64,000 nt of DNA from Hanamia caeni (GCF_003721595.1 NZ_RJJR01000001.1:652903-716902), one strand, 5' to 3'; shown: positions 8,203 through 16,688, counted from the first letter of the stretch. A program made the numbers and translations. The notes: a model not told the origin generated them from the letters alone.

Positions 8203-9294
8203 TCATTCCAATTCAATAATCTGCACTTTATTTCCAAATTGTGATAACGCTTCCTGCAATCTTACGGCATGTGTATCTGTAATAAACACCTGGCCATTAT
8301 TTTGAGCACAAACATACTTCAACAAATTATGAATGCGTTCTTCGTCCAGCTTTTCAAAGACATCATCTAACAATAATACCGGCGCGTATCCTTTTGCATG
8401 TTGAAGAATTTCATATTCAGCCAGTTTACACGCAAACAATAAACTTTTCCTTTGGCCTTGTGATGCAATTGTTTTAAATACATTTTGATTTAGAAAAAAA
8501 ATAAGATCGTCTTTGTGGATTCCTACATTGGTGCGTTGTGTAAGCCTGTCCTTTTGCCGCGATGCAATTAAAAGTTCATCTAAATTATTTTCATTTTGCA
8601 TGCTGCTGTATTCTGAAAAGATGTCTTCTTTTTCTCCTGAAATATTTTTATAAAAATTTTTCACGAGCGGGAAAATTTTTTTCGAAAAATCAACTCTGGT
8701 GCGATGAATATAATTCGCCGGAGGAATAAGTTGTTGATCAAACGTTTCGAGCAAAGTAAAATCGAACCTGCCGGCCTGGGATTCATTTTTCAAAAAGCTA
8801 TTTCTTTGAGCTAAAATTTTATTATAAGCAATCAATTGCTGAAGATATTCTTCGTCAACCTGGCTTATCAGTGTGTCTAAAAATTTTCTACGTTCTTCAC
8901 TTCCTCCTGTTATCATTCCAATATCGTCAGGAGCAATCATCACACAGGGAAATCTGCCGATGTGTTGTGAAAATTTTTCATAAGCAACATCATCCAAATA
9001 AAATTCTTTTTTTTGAGAAGCGCGGTAGACGCAAACAATTTTTTGTATTTTATTTTCATCTGAATCATTTTCCAATTCTCCCTGCAGGCGAAATCCTTCT
9101 TCGCCAAAATGGATATTTAAAATATCCGATTTTGAAAAATAACTTTTGGTAAAGCACAGATAATTGATCGCATCCAAAAGATTCGTTTTCCCTTTTCCGT
9201 TCATCCCACAAATCCCAATGATCCTTTCTGTAAAATGAAAAGTTTTTGTTTGATAATTTTTATATCCCGTTAATGAAATTTTTTTAAAAAGCAT
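8203..9294 (-). CDS. recF: DNA replication/repair protein RecF
   Basis: RecF is an SMC-like ABC ATPase that helps load RecA at single-strand gaps. The 363-residue length is typical. Visible are Walker A GMNGKGKT (30-37), the RecF phrases YLCFTKSYF and GGSEERRKFLDTLISQV, the ABC signature region SQGQRKSLLFACKLAE and Walker B VLLLDDVFEKLD near residue 310. The start at ATG 9294 gives the standard N-terminus MLFKKISLTGYKNY. It precedes DUF721 on the same strand with a repeat-rich 195-base gap. dnaA or dnaN are not next to it here. Confidence 0.96.
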   Translation of the reverse strand: MLFKKISLTGYKNYQTKTFHFTERIIGICGMNGKGKTNLLDAINYLCFTKSYFSKSDILNIHFGEEGFRLQGELENDSDENKIQKIVCVYRASQKKEFYLDDVAYEKFSQHIGRFPCVMIAPDDIGMITGGSEERRKFLDTLISQVDEEYLQQLIAYNKILAQRNSFLKNESQAGRFDFTLLETFDQQLIPPANYIHRTRVDFSKKIFPLVKNFYKNISGEKEDIFSEYSSMQNENNLDELLIASRQKDRLTQRTNVGIHKDDLIFFLNQNVFKTIASQGQRKSLLFACKLAEYEILQHAKGYAPVLLLDDVFEKLDEERIHNLLKYVCAQNNGQVFITDTHAVRLQEALSQFGNKVQIIELE

Positions 9295-9351
9295 GAAGTG
9301 AATTAGGTATGAGTGATCTGTCGTCGGTTATAAGTAGCCTGGATGTGCTTC

Positions 9352-9783
9352 TTACAACATTCTTCTCAAATAATTGACCTGGCCCAAATGATAATTAAAA
9401 TGAGCAAGCAAATAGATCAGCATGTTTTGTGTAGTAAAAGTCTGCTCCTGAATTTTCACCGGAAATTCTTTTTGTAAATCTTCTTCTGATGAATGGGGTA
9501 AAGTATTTTTGATAACTTCTTTCAATGAATTGATATCAGAAATTAGTTTTTCGCGTGGAATATTTTTTACCGAAAACTCCTCATCGCGTTTTCTTACGTA
9601 ATCTGTGTTGCCCAAAGTTTTTCCAATAAAATGATTCAGGTTTCCCAAAAGATGCATTGTCAGATTTCCTGCCGAATTATAAATGCCTTCTTTTATCTTC
9701 CAAATGTCCTCTTCATTATTAAATAAATTGATTTCTTCTTTTAATTTATCAAGGCCTCTTTCAAAAAAAGTAGCGAGGTTCAT
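9352..9783 (-). CDS. DinB-like / DUF1572 family protein
   Basis: A 143-residue all-helical protein. Histidines in LLGNLNHFIGKTLG (about residue 51) and in LLAHFNYHLGQVNYLR near the C-terminus fit the three-His metal site of the DinB four-helix bundle, and the length fits DUF1572 members. DinB-like proteins bind divalent metals; some are bacillithiol- or mycothiol-dependent transferases, but most, including this group, have no proven reaction. It is probably cytosolic. It is 57 bases upstream of recF on the same strand and may be co-transcribed. Confidence 0.75.
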   Translation of the reverse strand: MNLATFFERGLDKLKEEINLFNNEEDIWKIKEGIYNSAGNLTMHLLGNLNHFIGKTLGNTDYVRKRDEEFSVKNIPREKLISDINSLKEVIKNTLPHSSEEDLQKEFPVKIQEQTFTTQNMLIYLLAHFNYHLGQVNYLRRML

Positions 9784-9829
9784 TATTTAAATTTATATGG
9801 TGATTTTGCAAAGTGTTGATATAGTATTG

Positions 9830-10312
9830 TTAGTAAGAAGTTAATGGCATTAGAAAACTTCCCTTAGTTATTACACCAATTACGCCGGAAGTATCAACAC
9901 CCACAAAAGAAAAAGTGCCTTGTAAACGATTGGTATTTATTTTTTTTATCATGAGTGTGCCTGTGTGCAAAAGATCAGTTTGGTAAGAATTGTAAGCGGA
10001 ATTGCCAGTTGACACTTGTGCAATATTTTTGCTATCTAACAAATATTCCCCATCGTTAATCTTTTCATGTGAATTTATTAAGAAACTTGCGTAACCACCA
10101 CAGCCTGCAACAATAAATAAAGTAGTATCCGAAATTATAACGCATTCAAATTGTCCTCCTCCTGTCCCTCCCGGCCACCCCGCACACATGGCAAAAGATC
10201 TATTTTTTCCATTTACTTTCATTTCTAAATGAAAAGTATCGTTAGGAATGGAATCATTTTTTTTACAACTGATGATCACACAAATTATTATGGCAGATAT
10301 CAGGTATTTCAT
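9830..10312 (-). CDS. Small lipoprotein, function unknown
   Basis: The 160-residue protein has a signal peptide ending in a lipobox, with the sequence VIIS before C16 and KKND after it. It should be a lipid-anchored envelope protein; Lys at +2 does not decide its sorting. The rest is beta-rich with Gly-rich stretches (GWPGGTGGGQFECVI, VAGCGGYASFLI) and resembles the small DUF-type lipoproteins common in Bacteroidota that bear a single beta-sandwich. I do not recognise a specific family. Two further cysteines near residues 43 and 56, plus one around residue 70, could form disulfides. It is divergent from prfB across a 200-base gap that contains a hairpin. Confidence 0.7.
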   Translation of the reverse strand: MKYLISAIIICVIISCKKNDSIPNDTFHLEMKVNGKNRSFAMCAGWPGGTGGGQFECVIISDTTLFIVAGCGGYASFLINSHEKINDGEYLLDSKNIAQVSTGNSAYNSYQTDLLHTGTLMIKKINTNRLQGTFSFVGVDTSGVIGVITKGSFLMPLTSY

Positions 10313-10388
10313 AGTTTAAACATTTTTTAAAAGGTATCTTATTTAATGTTTTACAGAGAAAAAACTTTTATTTCTTTTTTTTATTTGC

Positions 10389-10413
10389 TTCGCCTGCCTT
10401 CTTCTAAGGCGAA
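10389..10413. repeat. Inverted repeat in the prfB / lipoprotein divergent gap
   Basis: TTCGCCT (10389-10395) and AGGCGAA (10407-10413) form a 7-bp perfect stem with an 11-base loop. A second perfect pair, AAAAAACTT (10359-10367) and AAGTTTTTT (10420-10428), brackets it. The plus strand has a T-run right after, so it could terminate a plus-strand transcript, although no plus-strand gene precedes it. Confidence 0.5.
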
Positions 10414-10501
10414 ATGTGCAAGTTTTTTATTGCTGTAAAAGTACGCCAATCACCGGTTAATTAAATCTTGTTAAGATATTTCATCATTAGGTTATCATCA
10501 T

Positions 10502-10509
10502 TATATTTG
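10502..10509 (+). promoter_or_regulatory. TAnnTTTG box next to the prfB start
   Basis: TATATTTG ends five bases before the ATG of prfB. If used as a -7 box, the transcript would be leaderless or nearly so. No convincing -33 TTTG is present at the usual distance, so it could be fortuitous. Confidence 0.35.
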
Positions 10510-10514
10510 TGGCT

Positions 10515-11595
10515 ATGACTACAGAATTATTAAAAGATTTGAGAGACCGGCTGATGGTCTTGAGGAGGTTTCTTTGACGTGGATAACCGCGAACAAAAAG
10601 TAAATAATGACAAACAACTTTCTCTTTCTCCGGGTTTCTGGGACGACAGCAAACGCGCTACTTCCATATTAAAATCTATAAAACTGAATGAATATTGGTT
10701 GAATATTTATTCTGATGTAAAAACAAAGATTGAAGATTTTTCTGTACTTTTTGAGTTTTGGAAAGAGGGCGAAGCGTCGGAAGAGGAAGCAAAAGAAGCC
10801 TACGACAGTGCTTTGAAAGCCACGGAGGAAGCAGAGTTTAAGAGCACACTGAACAAGCCCGAAGATGAAATGCCTGCCATATTGCAAATTAACAGCGGGG
10901 CAGGCGGAACAGAAAGCCAGGACTGGGCTGAAATGCTTTTGCGAATGTATCGTATGTACGGCGAAAGGCAAGGCTGGAGTGTTACCGAGCTTGATTACCA
11001 GGATGGAGACGGCGCAGGAATTAAGAGTGCCACGTTACAGTTCGACGGCCCGTTTGCTTATGGATTTTTAAAGGCGGAAAGCGGTGTTCACAGGCTGGTA
11101 CGCATTTCACCTTTCGACAGCAATGCCCGCAGGCATACCAGTTTTGCAAGCGTGTATGTATATCCGTTAATTGATGATTCAATAGATATAAAAGTAAGCC
11201 CGGCAGATGTGGAGTGGGCATTTTTCAGAAGCGGCGGTAGCGGCGGGCAAAATGTAAACAAAGTAGAGACTGCTGTAAGGCTTACGCATAAGCCGTCAGG
11301 CATAATTGTTGAATGTCAGCAAGCGCGTACCCAGGGCGAAAACCGGGAAAAAGCAATGGCAATGTTGAAAAGCCGCTTGTATGAAGAAGAAATGAGAAAA
11401 CGCCAGGAGCAGCTCGATGTAAATAATGCATCAAAGAAAAAAATAGAGTGGGGTAGCCAGATTCGCAGTTATGTTTTTCACCCGTATAAAATGATAAAGG
11501 ATCACAGAACCGATTTTGAGGTGGGAAATGTAGGGCCGGTGATGGATGGCGAGCTCGATGGATTTATAAAAGCGTACCTGATGATGGAGAATTAA
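10515..11595 (+). CDS. prfB: Peptide chain release factor 2, with programmed +1 frameshift
   Basis: RF2 terminates translation at UGA and UAA. The gene opens at ATG 10515 and runs 20 codons to an in-frame TGA at 10575-10577. A +1 shift at CTT-TGA-C continues as Asp (10576-10578) into the long frame that ends at 11595, giving about 359 residues. The body has the GGQ peptidyl-tRNA hydrolysis motif in [20 protein letters not shown], and the codon-recognition region around [13 protein letters not shown], which in RF2 is SPF (RF1 has PAT). The frameshift signal AGGAGG-TTT-CTT-TGA-C has the same spacing as the classical one. A caller that ignores the shift would mis-start the protein at GTG 10579. 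Confidence 0.96.
10563..10578 (+). promoter_or_regulatory. prfB autoregulatory frameshift site
   Basis: AGGAGG at 10563-10568 is an internal Shine-Dalgarno-like element three bases upstream of the slippery CTT, followed by TGA C. When RF2 is scarce, ribosomes pause at UGA and slip +1; when RF2 is abundant they terminate after 20 codons. The mechanism is established for prfB; the elements are all directly visible here. Confidence 0.93.
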
Positions 11596-11598
11596 TTA

Positions 11599-11630
11599 GC
11601 TAATTAGCTAATTTGCTAATGTGCTAATGT
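11599..11630. repeat. Four 8-bp GCTAATNN tandem units after prfB
   Basis: GCTAAT begins at 11599, 11607, 11615 and 11623, an exact 8-base period with units GCTAATTA, GCTAATTT, GCTAATGT, GCTAATGT. It starts three bases after the prfB stop codon. It is not a terminator-like hairpin with a T-run. Confidence 0.8.
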
Positions 11631-11665
11631 GAGCGTTCGAGAGAGGAAGAATGTAAGAGAGCGAA

Positions 11666-11720
11666 CAGCAATTCAACAATAAAACAATATAACAATTCAG
11701 CAATAATTCAATAATTCAAT
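11666..11720 (+). repeat. CAATTCA / ACAATA word array in the leader of the response regulator
   Basis: The 55 bases before ATG 11721 consist almost only of AACAATTCA, ACAATATA and AATAATTC words. AACAATATAACAATTCA at 11683-11699 is identical to the minus-strand copy at 8058-8042. Both copies sit shortly upstream of a start codon in gene-sense orientation. Confidence 0.6.
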
Positions 11721-12884
11721 ATGTCTTCCATTCTTATAATAGATGATGAAAAAGCAATACGAAAAACGCTTTCTGAAATACTGGGATATGAAGGTTATAA
11801 AATAGATGAGGCTTCTGATGGAGAAGAAGGATTGAGTAAATTCAAATCCAAGAATTACGATCTCGTTCTTTGCGATATAAAAATGCCGAAGTTGGATGGA
11901 ATCGAATTTCTTGAAAAAGCAAAAGAAATCAATTCAGAAGTTCCCATTATTATTATAAGCGGTCACGGCAATATCGAAACGGCTGTTGAGGCTGTAAAAA
12001 AAGGCGCTTACGATTACATTTCAAAGCCGCCCGATCTTAACCGCATGCTCATAACACTGCGTAATGCGATGGACAAAAACACATTAGTAGCTGAAACCAA
12101 AATACTGAAAAGAAGGGTAAACAAAGTACAGGAAATCGTTGGCGAATCGCGCCCCATAAAAGAAATTAAAAACACGATTGACAAGATTGCACCTACTGAA
12201 GCCAGGGTCTTAATTACCGGTGAAAACGGCGTGGGTAAAGAATTGGTGGCCCGATGGATTCACCAGAAAAGCGCCCGTTCTTCCGGATCTTTGGTAGAAG
12301 TAAATTGTGCGGCAATTCCCGGAGAACTGATAGAGAGTGAATTATTTGGGCACGAAAAAGGAAGCTTTACCTCAGCCGTGAAGCAGCGAATAGGAAAATT
12401 TGAACAGGCGAGTGGTGGTACTTTATTTCTTGATGAAATTGGCGACATGAGCCTAAATGCACAGGCGAAAGTTTTACGTGCCTTGCAGGAAGGAAAAATA
12501 ACAAGGGTAGGAGCTGACCGCGATATCAATGTGGATGTGCGTGTGATTGCAGCTACTAATAAAGATCTGTTGCAGGAAGTAGAGGAAAAAAGATTCCGGC
12601 TCGACCTTTATCACCGTCTTGGTGTTATTATTTTGCATGTGCCTAATCTGAATGAAAGGGCTTCTGATATTCCTTTATTGGTTGACAGGTTTCTTACCGA
12701 TATAGCAGCAGAATATGGCCAGCCTAAAAAAGATATTGACAAGAAAGCAATGGATCTTTTACAAAAATATAAATGGACCGGCAATATCAGGGAGTTAAGA
12801 AATGTGGTAGAAAGGTTGATCATTCTGTCAGGCAAAATGATAACAGCCGAAGATGTGGAGAATTATGTGTTGCCAAAAAAATAA
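11721..12884 (+). CDS. Sigma-54-type AAA+ response regulator lacking a DNA-binding domain
   Basis: The 387 residues contain an N-terminal receiver domain (1-120; D8, D9, phospho-acceptor D52, K102 in SKPPD) and an NtrC-class AAA+ domain (about 140-375; Walker A GENGVGKE at 167-174, Walker B GGTLFLDEIGD, sensor and arginine regions VRVIAATNKDL and FRLDLYHRL). The sigma-54-contacting GAFTGA loop reads GSFTSA (214-219). The protein stops right after the AAA+ lid (NIRELRNVVERL, ending VLPKK) with no Fis-type HTH. It could act on RNA polymerase from solution or have drifted to another role. No cognate kinase is adjacent; prfB is upstream and an alpha/beta hydrolase is 41 bases downstream. Confidence 0.9.
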   Translation: MSSILIIDDEKAIRKTLSEILGYEGYKIDEASDGEEGLSKFKSKNYDLVLCDIKMPKLDGIEFLEKAKEINSEVPIIIISGHGNIETAVEAVKKGAYDYISKPPDLNRMLITLRNAMDKNTLVAETKILKRRVNKVQEIVGESRPIKEIKNTIDKIAPTEARVLITGENGVGKELVARWIHQKSARSSGSLVEVNCAAIPGELIESELFGHEKGSFTSAVKQRIGKFEQASGGTLFLDEIGDMSLNAQAKVLRALQEGKITRVGADRDINVDVRVIAATNKDLLQEVEEKRFRLDLYHRLGVIILHVPNLNERASDIPLLVDRFLTDIAAEYGQPKKDIDKKAMDLLQKYKWTGNIRELRNVVERLIILSGKMITAEDVENYVLPKK

Positions 12885-12925
12885 ATCCGGATTTTAAGAA
12901 GCGTCTTTTATTGGAATGAAATAAT

Positions 12926-13570
12926 ATGAAGCACATTTATAACATCAGTGGTTTCGGAGCCGATGAAAGGATCTTTTCAAAAATTAATTTTGGCGATAAT
13001 GATGTTCATTTCATACAATGGAAAATTCCTGAAAAAAAAGAATCCATTGAGTCGTACGCTAAAAGAATGCAGTCAGAAATTTTGCACCCGAACCCCGTTT
13101 TAATAGGGCTTTCCTTTGGAGGAATGATGTCTGTTGAAATAGCGAAACTTATTCCCGTGGAAAAAATTATCCTGGTATCCAGCGTCTGCTGCCGTAAGGA
13201 ATTGCCGCTTTACATGAAGCTGATTTCTGCATTAAATCTAAACAGGCTTATACCGATGAAGCCGTATCCCATTTTTGAACCAATTGAAAATTTTAATCTG
13301 GGTGTAGAAACGCATGAGCAAAAAATGCTGCTCAGGGAATACCGGCAGCATCTCAATTTAACCTATAGCAACTGGGCTATTGACCAGGTAGTGAACTGGC
13401 AAAATAAATGGATTCCGCCGAATTACATTCATATTCACGGAACAAAAGATCACATTTTTCCGATAAAGAATATTATTGATCCGGAATACAAAATTCTTAA
13501 TGCAGGCCATTTGCTTTTAATGAACAATGCAGGCGAAGTAAACGAAATTTTAAAAAAGGAACTGGCTTAA
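12926..13570 (+). CDS. Alpha/beta hydrolase, small
   Basis: A 214-residue protein with a minimal alpha/beta-hydrolase core. The nucleophile elbow is GLSFGG (Ser near residue 64), preceded by the oxyanion-region ISGFGADERIF at the N-terminus. The acid is probably Asp in HGTKDHIFP (about residue 173) and the base His in NAGHLLLMN (about residue 193). There is no lid of note and no signal peptide, so it is cytosolic. The substrate cannot be told; an esterase or thioesterase is likely. It follows the response regulator by 41 bases and may be in the same transcript. Confidence 0.8.
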   Translation: MKHIYNISGFGADERIFSKINFGDNDVHFIQWKIPEKKESIESYAKRMQSEILHPNPVLIGLSFGGMMSVEIAKLIPVEKIILVSSVCCRKELPLYMKLISALNLNRLIPMKPYPIFEPIENFNLGVETHEQKMLLREYRQHLNLTYSNWAIDQVVNWQNKWIPPNYIHIHGTKDHIFPIKNIIDPEYKILNAGHLLLMNNAGEVNEILKKELA

Positions 13571-13646
13571 GAACTTGATGAGGCTTTCCGTGTTAAACTA
13601 ATGATAACTATTTTCTTGCGCTATTTTATTAAGATATTTAATATGC

Positions 13647-13654
13647 TACATTTG
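13647..13654 (+). promoter_or_regulatory. TAnnTTTG -7 box of lepB
   Basis: TACATTTG fits the Bacteroidota -7 consensus. The predicted start of transcription near 13660 leaves a leader of about 18 bases before ATG 13678. The -33 element is not recognisable. Confidence 0.5.
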
Positions 13655-13677
13655 TTGCCGTTAAAAAAAATTAGCTA

Positions 13678-15216
13678 ATGAGTATAGGTTTACTTCTTTT
13701 CATAATTGCTTCTGTTGCTGTTCTTATTGGTTTATATGGTATGTTTAAAAAAGCGGGAATTACGCCCTGGAAAGCATTGGTGCCATATTATAATACCTGG
13801 TGTATGGTCGAAAAAATGCAATTGAAAAAGATTTGGTTTTTCCTGCAATTTATACCAATCGCGGGGCAATTTGTAACTATCTGGATTAATATAAAATTCG
13901 TAGAACATTTCGGGCGTTTCGGATTAGGCCATCATTTTCTTACCGTATTTTTTCCTTTTATTTATTTTCCTTACCTCGGATTTTCTGACCAGGAAAGATA
14001 TGCTGGCACAATGGTAGTAAACAATTATAAAAAGGGAGCCATCCGCGAATGGGTTGATGCAGCAGTGTTTGCTATCGTTGCCGCTACGCTCATAAGAACG
14101 TTTATTTTTGAGGCTTATACCATCCCAACACCATCTATGGAAAAGACTTTGCTGGTGAACGATTTTTTATTTGTCAGCAAGTTTGCATATGGGCCAAGAC
14201 TTCCGGAAACACCGCTTGCTTTGCCATTCATGCATCACACCATTATTGGCACCAACACAAAATCGTACGTAACCTGGATTGAAATTCCTTACACACGGTG
14301 GTTTGCAAAACCGGTAAAACGAGGCGATGTGGTGGTATTTAATTTTCCTGTAAACGATACGCTGATTAATGATGCGCAACACGGCAGCCAGATTACTTAT
14401 TACCAGGAAATACAGGCCAGGATGATGGCAGATCATATTTCAGAGCAGGAAGCCCGTCAACGAGTTTTGGATCAATATGGCGATCTCATCATTACCAGGC
14501 CTGTTGACAAACAGGAAAATTTTATCAAAAGATGTGTGGCTATTGCCGGCGATACTTTGCAGATTAAAAACAGGGTGATTTATATTGATGGTGTTGCACA
14601 ATCCTTGCCTGAATATCATGAATTCAATTATCTTGTTACCACCAAAAGCCCTCTTGATCCCGACCAATTGAACAGCATTGGAATTCACGACAGTAATGAT
14701 CCCAATAAAAACCAGGTGCAAATGGCTGGCACAAATACCTATATAATCGGAATGAGTGATGCAGAAAAATTGCAACTGAAACTATTACCGCAAGTGAAAG
14801 ACATTGTACCGCAGCCTCTGAATGATTATGATAAAAGCCCGTTCCTTTTTCCGTATGAAGCCGGCAATGGCTGGACTGTGGACGATTATGGCCCTATATG
14901 GATTCCTAAAAAAGGTGCTACTATCGAATTGACTGCTGAAAATATGAATCGTTACCGGCGTTGTATTGAAACATATGAACATAATAAGCTGGAACAAAAG
15001 AACGGCCGATATTATATAAATGACAAACCCGCAACTTCCTATACTTTTAAGATGGATTACTACTGGATGATGGGTGATAATCGTCATAATTCTCTTGATA
15101 GCCGTTATTGGGGATTTGTTCCGGAAGATCATGTTGTAGGAAAGGCATCCATAATATGGTTTAGTTATGGAGATAGTGGTATCAGGTGGAGCAGGATATT
15201 CAGAACTATTAAATAA
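13678..15216 (+). CDS. lepB: Signal peptidase I (long Bacteroidota form)
   Basis: SPase I (peptidase S26) cuts signal peptides from exported proteins at the inner membrane. The 512-residue protein is longer than the enterobacterial enzyme. The first 120 residues are membrane segments resembling DUF5684 (GLYGMFKKAGITPWKALVPY). After a further membrane anchor (about 127-145), the catalytic Ser is S153 in TIPTPSMEKTL and the general-base Lys is K284 in NFIKRCVAIAGD. The conserved box MMGDNRHNSLDSRYWG is near residue 462. An insertion of about 120 residues lies between the Lys region and this box. It is monocistronic and convergent with the AI-2E-type permease. Confidence 0.94.
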   Translation: MSIGLLLFIIASVAVLIGLYGMFKKAGITPWKALVPYYNTWCMVEKMQLKKIWFFLQFIPIAGQFVTIWINIKFVEHFGRFGLGHHFLTVFFPFIYFPYLGFSDQERYAGTMVVNNYKKGAIREWVDAAVFAIVAATLIRTFIFEAYTIPTPSMEKTLLVNDFLFVSKFAYGPRLPETPLALPFMHHTIIGTNTKSYVTWIEIPYTRWFAKPVKRGDVVVFNFPVNDTLINDAQHGSQITYYQEIQARMMADHISEQEARQRVLDQYGDLIITRPVDKQENFIKRCVAIAGDTLQIKNRVIYIDGVAQSLPEYHEFNYLVTTKSPLDPDQLNSIGIHDSNDPNKNQVQMAGTNTYIIGMSDAEKLQLKLLPQVKDIVPQPLNDYDKSPFLFPYEAGNGWTVDDYGPIWIPKKGATIELTAENMNRYRRCIETYEHNKLEQKNGRYYINDKPATSYTFKMDYYWMMGDNRHNSLDSRYWGFVPEDHVVGKASIIWFSYGDSGIRWSRIFRTIK

Positions 15217-15293
15217 TTGGCATAACGGTTAGGCCAGTAAACGAAAAAATAGTATTCTTTTTTATTCTGGTAACGGCCATGCATATACGAAAA

Positions 15294-16379
15294 TCATTTC
15301 TCAGATTTCGAATTGAGAACCACCTTCACTTCTTCTTTAAGATGAGACTTTGATGCCTCAGCCAAGATAAAAGTTTCATAATAAGCCTTTATAAAAGCTG
15401 TGAGTGGCGTGGCTATCAGAGCGCCGGTTAATCCAAAAGCGCTTGCCATGGCAAGCATTACAAACAGGGTTGAAACAGGGTGTAGATTCATTGTAGATGA
15501 TCTTATTTTTGGCATCAGGAAGTCGCCGCTGATTTCGTCGAAAGCTACATAGAATACGAGCACCCATAAAGCTGTGATTGGATGAATGGATAATGCGACT
15601 AATGTGGGCGGAATGGCCATGATATAAAAGCCCAGCTTGGGAATCATTTCAGCAAATAAGGTTAATCCTGCCCACACCCACACGCCGGGAATGCCCATCA
15701 GCGAAAGAAAAATAAAAACTGCCACTGCTTCAATCAGCCCAACTATAAAATTAGACCACACCCAGCTTACCATCATTTTAGAAGCCGTAGCTAATGCCTC
15801 TGCTGCCTTTGGGCGTTTTTCTTTAGGAAAAATAAGAAGATAAGTTTCTACCAGCGGGGCTGGATTAATTAGCATATAAGCGATAATGCTGAAAAAAACT
15901 ACCAATAAAAATATTCCGCCGATGATGGTAAACGAAAAGCGACTTGCACTGGTTAGCAAACTCGTCGCCGAAGGGAGGTCATTTACGATATCCGCATTTA
16001 TCATTAGTTTTTTCTGGAGCTGGGGATAATCTTTTAATAAAGAATTTAATTGTTCCTTCAGCGAAAAATAATAATCGGGGAGGTTGGAAACGAGCGTGGT
16101 TATCTGGCTTAAAATGCGCGGGATTACAAGCCATGCAATAAAAAATAAAAAAAGGAGCATTGCAAAAAAAACAATCAGCGCTGCCATAGTTCTGCTCATC
16201 TTTTTTGAAACAAGCCACATAGTAGGGGCGTTCAACACCAATGTGAGAACTACGGCAAAGAAAAAAAGGAACAGTACATTGATAATCTCAAATGCAAACC
16301 ACAAACCCAGCACCACTGTGGCCGCAATCAATATCAGCCGCACATTTCTTTTATAATATTCATCTGCGGCTTTCGGCAT
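15294..16379 (-). CDS. AI-2E family (TqsA/PerM-like) membrane transporter
   Basis: A 361-residue inner-membrane protein with about eight hydrophobic segments. The N-terminal pair is around residues 15-55, a third lies around 60-90, and the conserved C-terminal block includes GIPGVWVWAGLTLFAEMIPKLGFYIMAIPP and FDEISGDFLMPKI. This is the AI-2E/PerM/TqsA layout. Family members have been linked to autoinducer-2 export, Na+/H+ antiport or unknown substrates, so the substrate is open. No luxS is near. It is convergent with lepB and probably transcribed alone. Confidence 0.88.
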   Translation of the reverse strand: MPKAADEYYKRNVRLILIAATVVLGLWFAFEIINVLFLFFFAVVLTLVLNAPTMWLVSKKMSRTMAALIVFFAMLLFLFFIAWLVIPRILSQITTLVSNLPDYYFSLKEQLNSLLKDYPQLQKKLMINADIVNDLPSATSLLTSASRFSFTIIGGIFLLVVFFSIIAYMLINPAPLVETYLLIFPKEKRPKAAEALATASKMMVSWVWSNFIVGLIEAVAVFIFLSLMGIPGVWVWAGLTLFAEMIPKLGFYIMAIPPTLVALSIHPITALWVLVFYVAFDEISGDFLMPKIRSSTMNLHPVSTLFVMLAMASAFGLTGALIATPLTAFIKAYYETFILAEASKSHLKEEVKVVLNSKSEK

Positions 16380-16550
16380 AATTTATCCTTGCAAATAATG
16401 AGAAAAAGGAGCGAAACGTTTTTATAAATCTTTTTCATAAAGTATGCCAAAATGAAAATTTTGGAAATCTGAATTCTTTCAATCCTGATATATCCCCAAA
16501 AAACTATCAGATCATCGATCGTGTTTAGATTTGGCAATAAAGAGTCAAAG

Positions 16551-16579
16551 AAAAAAAATTTGAAGGAAGGCTTCAAATT
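16551..16579 (-). terminator. Rho-independent terminator of the CHAP gene
   Basis: AATTTGAAG (16557-16565) and CTTCAAATT (16571-16579) form a perfect 9-bp stem with a 5-base loop. On the minus strand the stem is followed by a run of eight T. It lies about 110 bases past the CHAP gene stop. Confidence 0.75.
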
Positions 16580-16589
16580 AAATATTATG

Positions 16590-16635
16590 AAGACGACATT
16601 ACCCGCGAAATGAAACTATAATTATTTGTCGTCTT
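16590..16635. repeat. 9-bp perfect inverted repeat AAGACGACA
   Basis: AAGACGACA at 16590-16598 pairs with TGTCGTCTT at 16627-16635 across a 28-base loop. It sits between the CHAP stop and its T-run terminator. It has no T-run of its own. Confidence 0.6.
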
Positions 16636-16688
16636 ACTGCTAAGGCAAATAAAAAATAAAATTATTGGATACTATTTATGCCTTCATA

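Larger units (their letters stand above)
16380..16688. other. Gene-free stretch with terminator and inverted repeat
   Basis: This 309-base gap between the CHAP gene end and the permease start holds a minus-strand terminator (16551-16579) and a 9-bp inverted repeat (16590-16635). The open frame crossing it on the minus strand is AT-rich and overlaps the permease start, so I do not call a gene. Confidence 0.6.

Noticed and set aside
16334..16576. 80-codon minus-strand frame before the permease
   Set aside because: Overlaps the permease start, is AT-biased and includes the terminator of the upstream gene.
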